Below are positions 21,803 to 30,983 of a stretch of 64,000 nt of DNA, in pieces. The stretch's first letter is position 1, and every line of letters begins with the position of its first letter. The notes beneath the pieces were generated by a model. The model ran no database searches and was not told the DNA's origin. It saw only the letters and a list, made by a program, of their open reading frames with translations. The position numbers and the translations under genes are program-made. The stretch is from assembly GCA_019137255.1 (NCBI GenBank), contig WPDH01000137.1, positions 248,001 to 312,000 on the forward strand, in the 5' to 3' direction. The stretch comes from Corinectria fuckeliana. Its lineage: Eukaryota; Ascomycota; Sordariomycetes; Hypocreales; Nectriaceae.

Positions 21803-24801
21803 TTAAGACTGTTCTGTTTCCTTGGTCGGTGGCATCGCCGTGGACAGCGTTGTGTCACCCGTGGCAGGCATGTTGATAGAGAACAACATGTCGTCGATAC
21901 TGATGACTCGGTCCATATCCATGAAGCTCTGGTCAAGCAGCATATACGAAATGGCTGACAATTCATCGTTTGGCGATCCATGGCTGGTACTGTAGCCCAT
22001 CGGCGCCAGTCTGTTTGGGTGAATATCCTCTGCCCTGTTGTCTCCGACCGAGTATGGCTGCGCAGACATGGGAGAACTCCCGCTGTGCGAAGCTCTTGCA
22101 CCAACATCCTTTCTCAGGAGGTCCCCAGCAGTAGTAGTCCATGGTCTAGGAGAGGACCGTAAAGGTCCAGCGGCGACCGGGGGATGCCGAATTGAAGAAT
22201 TTGGCGCTTGTGTCGGTTCTTGACGTGTTGCATGCAGCATCTCTCGATGAGGCTCTATATCGTTCTGGTGTTGGAACGAGTGGAATTGCTCACTGTTTTC
22301 AGCCCTTGCTGGGACAGTATTCTGATTCGATATGATGGTTGAGTAGCCGAGGACATCTACACTGAAATTCGGATCTGCGACACATCTCCGGTGTAGGTCC
22401 CTCAAATGGTCTGCGTATGTTCCTGCCAATGACCGCCCTTGACCGGCCGATAGCTGGATCGACCCAAGCCATCTCTTGGCCATCTCATCTAGGCTATCAA
22501 TCAGCAGCCACAGCTCTTGTGGTAACTCCGAGGCGTAATATCGTTTGTGAACTAGCATGGTTAGTACACCTCTCCAAAGAGCAAATTAGACGCTGTTTGG
22601 TCACGCACCCAACAAGACCCTAGCAGCCACGAAGACACAGAACGCAAATTGGTTCCCGACGGGACCCATGCTGGGTGTGTTTTTGAGATACTTTGCCGCG
22701 ATATTCTGTATCTCGATAGCAGCGTTGCGACAGATCTCAGCACTGCATAGACTGGGAAGCTCGACGATATTCGTCCAGTCAGCCGGTGGATAGGCGATGC
22801 GCTGATGCAGGAGGATCATAGAAGTGTTGTGGGTTGCGTGTGCGAGCGTGAGGTTCGGGTCCATGTTAATGACAGTCGGCTGGCGAGAGATGTTGGAGTC
22901 TTTCCACTTTTGGGGCAGAAACATTTTCCAGCTGTAGCATTGAAAATTGTTAGCCAAAGCGGAATCGTTCGAGTCACTAGCCATGGGGTAAGGGAGCAAT
23001 CGTACTGTACGAGACGGAGGTCGAGTTCTTTGAACCTCGTCAGCCAATTACTGACCTCTTGCCTATCATGAAAATTGATCCTCTGCTGCAGAAAGAACGT
23101 TGTGACTCGACTTAGGGACTCGGTCGCCTCAATGCAGTAGGCAAATGCGCCCACCGCAGACATGTCGGGCTGTGTGTAGCTCCCCAGAGCATGGGACGTG
23201 GATTGCGGTGAACCCTGTTGCAATGCTGACTGCGATGTATGATCAGGGCTTGAGTACGTCGCGGGCAGGAAGGCAATCGAGTTGCCGATCTTAGCAGCCG
23301 AGCGATCCCATATCCCAAAGTACGGCGTCAAGACTGCCTCTTCCTTGTGCCATAGGCCGCCGTCAGCCGGGAGCCTGCGATGGACGTCGTCCGCGGTCAG
23401 ACTCGTATTCCAACTTGAAACAGCAGTCAGTCACGAATATCCTGTGGCTTGCTCTTGGTTCAATAGCCTTACCCTGTCGTGACGGAGCAAAACCGGTCTA
23501 GGTTGAAGATGCTCCAAAACACACGCCTCCTCTCCTCCTCTTCCACCCACTGCTGAGAAGGCAGTAAAGACAGGAGAGGTTTGAGCAACGGCTGGGTATC
23601 GTGGTATTCATATTCAACGCTGAGCTGAAGGTATTCCACGGTCCTCGTCAACGACCCAACAATGGACCAAGCTCTGGATGCGTTGCCCTGTCCAATCTAC
23701 GAAGGAGTCAGTATCCAATTCGGGCTGATTTGCCGGGCATGTGACCTTACGTCGTCGAATGCGGTAATTATCAATGCCTGGAGGTTCTCTACTGAAAGCC
23801 CATCCATCGCTGTAAGCAGCACAATGCTTCTGGACTTTTTTGCCCAGCCTTCCAGCTCGCGGGACGATAGTCCGTGAGCTTCCGGCCGTATGAAGCGGAT
23901 CGCTGCGACCACTATGGCATGGATGACAACAACCAGACTGGTCCTCTGCTCAGGGTCATGTATGCGAGCTCTGAATCGAGTTTCATGTAAGATCGGGAGC
24001 CATGGTTGGATGAAGGTAAAATATGCATCCAGGATATCTTCCAGCAGGTCCGGGGGCGGAAGAGACGAAGATGCATCAGCTAAATCGTCGAAAGGGAGCT
24101 GGAGTTCTAGTTTGGGGTTTCCGCAGCTGTCCAGCCGTCTTCGTTTTCGCGGCCGCGGCAATGGCGGGTCGGCTGAGCTGTTGGGCTCGTGGTGCTGCCA
24201 TGATAGCAAGCTCGCTGGTGATGCAGCGTGGGCAGTGCTGGCGGATCGTTCCGGGGTTGAAGCTGCAGCTGGCGAGGTGTTTTTGTTGATGAGCTTGCAT
24301 AACTCCAGGCTCAAGTTGGAGAGGATGTCGAGGGAGCTTTGAAGCTGGTTCCCTTCCCCTCTCTGTTTTTCAAGAAGCGCATGCTCCAGGGCGTCTGGGA
24401 CAATCGTTAGGTCTTTCAATACGCAGCGATGGTTAGGCTTGAGGAAGTGTCACCGCCTACCGATGCGACGGCCAAGGCCCTCTACTGCGCCTGGTTTCAA
24501 CCCAGGCTTGCTCTTCTTGCCATCGTACACACACGGTGCATCTGTAGGTAGGCTCAACTGGTCAGTCACGTTGCCGTAGCCACATTGCACGAGCATTCCA
24601 GCTCGAAATGGCTGGCTGACTCGGTCAGTTGGGCGGGGACGTACCTAACCGATGACAATGCGAGCACGCTGGCAGCCCTCTAGAGCACTTCAGCTTCCGC
24701 TTCCGACAACCCTGACAAGAGCCCAAGTCGCCGTCGATAACAGCGCGGTCGTCTTCCTCGGCGGCATTCGGAGGATCCATCGGAGACTTGTGCTCCAACA
24801 T
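21803..24801 (-). CDS. Zn(II)2Cys6 transcription factor, likely regulator of the uronate cluster
   Basis: Seven exons: 24801-24645, 24541-24461, 24394-23751, 23696-23473, 23413-23006, 22931-22609 and 22551-21803. They total 861 residues. The binuclear cluster is CQGCRKRKLKCSRGLPACSH followed by CHRL and, only after splicing the 103-bp first intron, DAPC, which supplies the sixth cysteine. A linker (KPGAVEGLGRRI) and a coiled dimerisation segment follow, with a basic patch (PRPRKRRRLD) near residue 170. The middle homology region has ERRRVFWSIFNLDRFCS. The first in-frame ATG is at 24801, since the frame is closed upstream by a stop. The gene lies between the GH88 gene and the sugar transporter, so local regulation is the natural inference. 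Confidence 0.88.
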
Positions 24802-25653
24802 AGAACGCAGGTAGGCACGAGAACACGTAAGATGCTGCGGATCAATTGACGCTTGATGCCCCTCAGAGCTTCCAAGGCTAGTCACGGCCAAGCGATAATC
24901 TTTCTCCTGAACTAGCCGACTTCCCGGACCTCCCTCCCGATCCCAGTAGAATCACCCCGCACCCCAGAATCCCTCGTGTTATGTGGGGAGCGAATACAGG
25001 CAAAGCCGAGGAGTGGCCTCGGTTATTCGACGTGAGCATTCCCCCGATGCCCGATGCCCTTCAACCCCTTGTTTGATTGGTAGAGGCATCGGCGGCTTTC
25101 ATCGGTGTCGCCTGACCATGGACGGATATCTAGAGGTTCTGGACCCTGAACTATGTAGGAGGTCATGGAAGTAGCTTACCAGTGCCCAAAGCACTTCTTC
25201 CGTGATGCGTCGGAACTAGCCAACGTCATATATAAGGCGGAGGAATTTCGCACGCTCAAGAAGCCGGTCAGAGCGGAGGTCCAGGTCGCCGTCGGGATCA
25301 GTGGAGTAAGAGTCTTGCTATTCCGGCTGTTCATGTCTACTCGGGTAGTATATCTCATGCCCTATATTAATGATCCATGTCTAGTTCTGATTCACTCTAT
25401 TCATGATGAAAGTCTTGATATTAATAGTCTAATGGTAGAGAATTTTATTCAGATTACGTAGTGCCAGTCCATCGCGGCATCAGGTATTAGAACCCTCTGA
25501 AGCAAATTACATGGTAGAGAATCCTGAATAGACATGTTACAGCCCCAAAGGCATGGCTCATTCGATTCTGCGCGGATATCAAAATGATATGAACCATGTC
25601 ATTACAGTTGAAAGACACCCAGCAATCCGCAATCACCAGCCCCGTCAGATCCT
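24802..25653. other. Intergenic between regulator and sugar transporter
   Basis: About 850 bp holding the regulator's promoter and the transporter's 3' flank. It becomes AT-rich after about 25330. Apart from the inverted repeat listed separately, I see no gene. Confidence 0.5.
25006..25022. promoter_or_regulatory. Perfect inverted repeat CCGAGG-N5-CCTCGG, candidate Zn2Cys6 operator
   Basis: A 17-bp perfect dyad about 205 bp upstream of the regulator's ATG. The outer triplets read CCG-N11-CGG, the arrangement used by dimeric Zn2Cys6 factors. Its position suggests autoregulation; binding is not shown by sequence alone. Confidence 0.5.
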
Positions 25654-27295
25654 TTAGACTCGGTCCACCTGCTCTGTCGCTGCTTTCCCACTCTTGCTGT
25701 ACTCTAGAGAGAAATCGGTATTGCCATCCAACCCCATTTGCCTCATCGCATTCGTCCCAGAAAGAGCATCTGGGCCATCGAAAATCTCAGCCACCTCTTC
25801 GAGACCTCGGCCCTTTGTTTCCGGGAAGAAGAAGTAGATTAGCGTGAAGTGGAAGGCAATCACCACGCACCAGACCTAGATTCATCGTCAGTCTCTTGGT
25901 TTCATGTGTAAGGAGCGAAAGACCTACGATGTAATATTTCCAGCCAATCGCATCCATGGCAACTGGGTTTGCAAAGCTATTGTAAACACCAGCAAGATTG
26001 CCTGTGAGCTGATAGAGCATGGAGGCTTTGGACCGCAGCGAGTACGGCACCACCTCCATGATGTATGTCGGTGGGACCGGAGAGCAGACGTGGTAAAAGC
26101 CAGAGTAGATGAAGATCATGGCCAGGACTGCGCCGGCATATCCCATGTTCTTGAAGTCATGCTCCTGGTTGAGGGCGGAGCATATCGTCCAGATGATATA
26201 GGACAGGCCCATGCCTCCCATTCCCACCAGGAACAGACGCCTACGACCTGCCTTGTCGACGAGTGTAGCACAGCCGCAAGCGACGAGGAAGCCCCAGATG
26301 GACAAGCAGCCGTTGACGATGAGCTGGGTCCGGGAGTTTGTGATGTTGATGGAGTTGAGCACCTTTGCCAGGTAATAGCTAGTTAAAGCATTTCCGCTCC
26401 ATTGGACCATTGCAGGAATGTACAGAGCAAGGAATAAACGGTGTCGGTTGCCCTTGGTGGAGATCCACTCACTCCAGCGCGATTTGTGTTGTATCTTTTC
26501 CATCTCCAACGTCGCCGTAATCTCTGCCATCTCAAACCGCGCTAACCGTGAATTGGCGTCTCCTTCGGCATGGTACTTGACAAAAAAGCCAAATGCTTCC
26601 TTGTTGCGGCCCTTGTAAATAAGCCATCGAGGGGACTCCGGGGCGAACAAGCTGAGGACGGCTTGGATGAGGGAGAAGACGCATTGCAAGAGACTCGGCA
26701 GCCGCCAACTCCAGGAAGATGCGTCCATCTGGAAGGTTCCGTAGGTAGTCCACGCAGCAATCAGCGACCCAAGCGGCCAAGACACGAGGTAGAACGAGAC
26801 CAAGGTGCCCCGGTGCGTTGGGTAGGCCACCTCGGAGAGTAGGGGTGGTGCAGCCACCGAGACGATTCCCAGGCCAAATCCGACCAAGAAACGGGAGACA
26901 ACAAACATTCCGTAGTTGACAGCTGCAGTTTGCAGAATAGATCCCAGAATGATGATGAGAGACCCGCCGCAAATCGGGTATCTTCTACCGAATCGATCGC
27001 AGAGCTGAGATGAAACCAGGACGGATATCAGGATGCCGCCAGTTGGACCAAAGGTCATGGCGCCGAGTCGGGAGCCCGTTGGTTCCCCAAAGAACTTCTG
27101 CCACTGCGGGAGTGATTGCATGCCGTTGAGCATGCTGGCGTCGAAGCCACTAGCCGTCTGAGTGAGAAGTGCGCATAGCAGCAGTGTGTTGAGCCTGATG
27201 AGAGTCCAGTCTTTCCAAAAGGGCTTGCGATCAGTGGGTATCACGTCCTTGAGCGCGAGCCCTTCGAATTCGTTGTCTTGGGAGCTGGCTGCCAT
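25654..27295 (-). CDS. MFS sugar porter, candidate uronate-oligosaccharide importer
   Basis: Two exons, 27295-25928 and 25875-25654, around a 52-bp intron give 529 residues. About twelve hydrophobic segments are present. Sugar-porter signatures are clear: DRFGRRYPI after the second membrane segment, PESPRWLI before the central loop, DKAGRRRLFLVG in the second half, and PETKGRGLEE at the C-terminus, which is reached only by splicing. The ATG at 27295 starts MAASSQDNEFEGLALKD, a normal cytosolic tail. It resembles fungal lactose- and disaccharide-type porters more than hexose facilitators, but the substrate cannot be read from sequence. Its placement beside the regulator, GH88 and DUF2264 genes suggests import of uronic-acid-containing oligosaccharides. 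Confidence 0.85.
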
Positions 27296-28086
27296 GGCTG
27301 CTCGGGGTGGTGACTGCTGTGGAGTATGCCGGTGGCTGCTTATTCCAAGACGAAAACCACGGCCTAGTATTTGTACCTTGGGAATTACTTTATTGACCCG
27401 GCTTCCTGGTAGGAGTTGCAAGGTTGCGGTTGGCTATGAAATGGATCGGGCTGTGGACGAATGCCCATTACTCGCCGCCGAGCTCAAGTCTGCAAGGTCC
27501 GTGTTTGTCCATGAAGGGTGGCCTCGGGCGATTGAGCTGCCGACAACTCTTCCGAGACAGATGGTTAGCCGGGGCCAAGTAATTAAGTTGGTCCAGGCAT
27601 ACTGAGTAGTAGGTAATGGTTCGACTTTCCAAGAGCCGCGCCAATCATTTCTATCAGTGGTACCGGTACGTGTGATTCGGGGATACCGGCCCCGAAAACC
27701 AAGGTTGTTAGCGCTCTTCCCCAGACCCCACCTCCGCAAAATGAAGCATCACGTGGAGAAGAAGATCGACATCATGTCAGGTTGAATGCGGGGCACTGTC
27801 CATCCCCGCCTTCCACTTGCCATGGTGCGGACGACTCTCATCTGATGTTTGGCGGGGGGGTTCGGCTGGCCAATTCTCCCGGTTTTCCGGCCTGGGAGAC
27901 AAGAGTGACTACACTTGGGTTGCTCGAGTAGGATGAAAAGATAGATATCACCACGGGGTTGGACGCAAGAGCATTGATAGCCCACAATGTCGCCTGATTC
28001 AAGCTTGGTAAGAAGCTCTGGGCTCCAAGAAAATGATAGGTTTTCAACGTTGGCTTACAGACCTTGATCAGGGAGACTGACACATC
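27296..28086. other. Intergenic / transporter promoter
   Basis: About 790 bp. It contains the palindrome GTACCGGTAC at 27660-27669 and the dyad CGGGG-N7-CCCCG at 27678-27694, both possible Zn2Cys6-type sites some 370 bp upstream of the transporter ATG. No gene is seen. Confidence 0.4.
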
Positions 28087-30114
28087 TTATTCAGACTCGG
28101 CGATGATATCTACAGACGGGCAGTCTAGCTTTAATGGAGGGTGAGGGTTTGCGTGTAACATGAAGGTACCCTCGGATCCATAGCCAGGTACTCCCTTCAG
28201 GTCCCGAAAGACAGGGCCAACCTTTCTCGCGTCCCCCGTCTGGGCCACTACTAGGCACTTTGTATCAGGCTTCCAATACCTCTCGCTTGGTCTGACGGCG
28301 ACCTGCATGTCTCGCAGCGCTGAAGGCTTCCACTGATAGAGAAACTGAGACAGAACCCCCACACCCAGTGTAAACTTGTACATTGGGTAATAACATGGGA
28401 GGCCAACGGTTCGAATATCATCGAGTAGGCACAACCCAGCTACCGAGGAATCAAGCTGCACGGCGTCCTCCGAGTTCCCTGGCCATACCATGTCTGATCC
28501 CAGCATGGACGCTGGGATGAGATGGACCCGATACTTGGGGTCGATTCCAGATGATCGTGGTCGCACCTGTCTCGCCAGGCTCCTCAATTTCGACTGGTTG
28601 AGTGACGTCTCATCAACGGTGAAACAGTTGTATTTCCCTCGATCCCGGGTGTACCACCAGTTTATGAACCGAAGTGGGTGGATGTAACGGGTCAGCTTGG
28701 CGACTTCCGCGAACCTCAGCAGATGAGGAAGATAAATGATAAACGACCCCAGGGAAATGCGAGGGAGGGGGGTCGTTGACACGGACTTTCCGTCTGGGAC
28801 TTCAGGGTCCCAACCCCGGTCTTCCATATCAAAAAATAGGATTGTTGCGGCGATGGCTAGGTTCACTGGCACCAGATCGTAGATCTGTCGTTGAAGGAAC
28901 TTCTTGAGCGACGATACCATCTCCTCGGGAATGCTTAGGATCCCCAGAGGGGGCCACCGCAGTTTCCAGTAGTTCAGGTTTATCGCAGAAGCACATCAAA
29001 AGAAGGGTCGATCCAGTTGGTTCGAAGACGGTGTCCTGTATGCTAGTGGGGTGAGTGGCAGCCCCCTCCTCCAGCGACTGTGCTCTTCCGCGACGGCCTG
29101 GTAGGTGTTCCCTGCGTCACCAAATGGTGCCATTTGTCTCATCAGCAAGGTCTGCATGGCCGCAATATTCCCCAGAACCAGAGAATTCTGATGCAGTATC
29201 AGCGATGAGGTTCCCACGTGGGTGTACCCAGGCTCTGTGACCAGAATGATGCCCGGGGCAAACACATCATCATCGCACATTGCAACTGTATCTCTTTGTC
29301 CCGACATAAATACCCACTGCATTGTTGCAGCACAGAATCCCACGCACAGTCGAGGGGGGAGGTCCGGGCTGTATGTGGCGGTGGCTGACATCTTGAGCAC
29401 CTTGCCTGGAGGCGTTGCACAAGCTCGAGTGAGTGCCTGGAATACGACGGCCTCTTTATTGGTTTCTCTCACCTCCACCCTCTCCTCCTCGCCTCCTGGG
29501 CCCGATCGTGTCACGGTCTTCGTCCTCCAAAGTTGTGTGATATGGCTTCCACCCACCTCTGCTATCATCAGGGTTGTTGGCTCTTGGAAGTTCCGCCTAT
29601 CAGATATTGAGATGTCGACCTGGGTGCCTTGATCAACAAGTTCGAGGGAGGGGACTCGGTTCCCCTCTGTCTCCGCAACCACCACTCTAGCAGCTTCGGC
29701 GTCTGTAAGGGTTTGCGTCGATGATATCACCTCGGAGATGGTCCCCGGGTTCTCATCTTCCCCTGTAGGCTCAGGCCTGGCCCCATCTGCGGTGGCCCTC
29801 ATTCTTCTCTTGTGGGATGGCTCATCATCAGTTTCGCTAGGCTGAGGGGAGAAACGGCGATGAGTGGAGCTTGGGTTGGGCTGCTGAAGAACATCAGGAG
29901 AGTGGATGTTTTCGCCTCTTTTCACGAGAGGGGGCTCGGTGTCGGCACCATCGAGGGCGGGAGAATGGGAGTCTGTAGTGTCTGCTGGACCCTCAGAGTC
30001 AGATGATTCGGAGCTGGAGCCGTCGGTGACTGCAACTGGAGGTCTGGGGTCAGGTGAGTCAGGACCGGGAGGGACACAGGCGGAGGACAAGGCTGCCTCA
30101 TTGACAGTGCTCAT
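28087..30114 (-). pseudogene. Unrecognised protein gene interrupted by one in-frame TGA
   Basis: One minus-strand frame of 675 codons from an ATG at 30114 is open to 28087 except for a single TGA at 28996-28998. The same frame stays open and coding-like on both sides, so this is one gene with a stop, not two genes. The first 150 residues are acidic and rich in Ser, Pro and Glu, probably disordered. After that there is an ordered region (GFCAATMQWVFMSGQRD) and a C-terminal half with conserved-looking aromatic and proline residues (YWKLRWPPLGILSIPEE). There is no intron and no motif I recognise. Candidates are a decayed fungus-specific gene or, more speculatively, a captured structural gene of a fungal RNA virus. 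Stop-codon readthrough cannot be excluded. Confidence 0.6.
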
Positions 30115-30369
30115 CTTTTCGATCCAGGAGGAGGGTCCCCATTCAAAGCGAGTGGCGATGCAGTGGAAAGAGGGCAGGGGCGAGGATCGTCAGAAGGCTC
30201 AAATGGAGAACGGATCGAAAATCTCAATTTGACGAGGTGAAAAGATGGTCCACTATGCGATGGCAAAGAGGAGGGTTCTTGTCGGAAGACCCAAGGGCGA
30301 GGACGGATGAGAATTGGTAGATCGAGTAAAGGGTGCCAGTCCAGTGTCGGAAGCAGGGTTGTTACAGTC

Positions 30370-30670
30370 GAGAGCGTAAGGTGGGCAAGTGAGGAAGCGA
30401 GACAAACGGGTAAGAATTCGAGGACCAGTCTAGAGAGGGTGATGCAGTTTGAGGATCGTGAAGGATTGTGGCGGAGGATCGTGGTCGAAGTGAATATTGT
30501 CGGGAGGGTAGGGTGGCAATGGTAGGAAGCGTAAGTCGGGGAAGTAAAGAAATGATAGAAGGAGGCAAGATTGCAGATCGAGAGGGAACGTGACCGAAGT
30601 GAAGATTATTGAAAGGTAGAGGCGTAATGGTAGAAAACGTAAGTTGATAATTAAGTTGGGGAAGTGAGGG
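30370..30670. repeat. Degenerate tandem repeats upstream of the unknown gene
   Basis: Three imperfect copies of a purine-rich unit of roughly 110-155 bp can be followed by the shared core rCGTAAG, then TGGGGAAGTGAGG-like and AGCGAGA-like segments, with cores at 30374, 30529 and 30638. The preceding CGAAGTGAAGATT-like block occurs at 30486 and 30595. Copies differ mainly by substitutions. Confidence 0.6.
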
Positions 30671-30695
30671 AGCGAGAGAATGGGGAAGGGACTGA

Positions 30696-30983
30696 GAATT
30701 GGCGGGTCCTCCTTGATTCTGCAGTGGCTCGTGCCTAGACCAGGTGTTTGCTAGAAATATCCCTAAGTTCTTCCCTAAGTTCTTGCCTAAGTTCTTCCCT
30801 AAGTTCTTGCCTAAGTTCTTCCCTAAGTTCTTGCCTAAGTTCTTCCCTAAGTTCTTCCCTAAGTTCTTCCCTAAGTTCTTAGGTAGAAGAAAAGAAAGCA
30901 GGAGATGGTGGAGTTAAGAATCAGCGGGTTCTCCTTAATTCTGCGGCCATTGACATTTACCAAACGGTGTTTGCTAGAAATGG
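30696..30983. repeat. Diverged direct repeats flanking the 12-bp array
   Basis: A 65-bp segment at 30696-30760 recurs at 30918-30983, on the other side of the array. In the well-aligned first 27 bp all differences are transitions (GAATTGGCGGGTCC against GAATCAGCGGGTTC). Both copies end in GGTGTTTGCTAGAAAT. The pair looks like a duplication later altered by transitions. Confidence 0.7.
30762..30881. repeat. Ten-copy 12-bp tandem repeat
   Basis: Ten units of CCTAAGTTCTTS (S = C or G) in perfect 12-bp register. Only the last base of the unit varies among the internal copies. It is a minisatellite in non-coding sequence. Confidence 0.95.

Noticed and set aside
28996..28998. Intron removing the TGA in the orphan gene
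   Set aside because: No donor with a GTRNGT-like sequence precedes the stop within range, and the frame is identical on both sides, which points to a stop substitution.
30762..30881. Regular short repeats considered as a CRISPR-like array
   Set aside because: Units are contiguous 12-mers without spacers, in a eukaryotic genome; it is a minisatellite.
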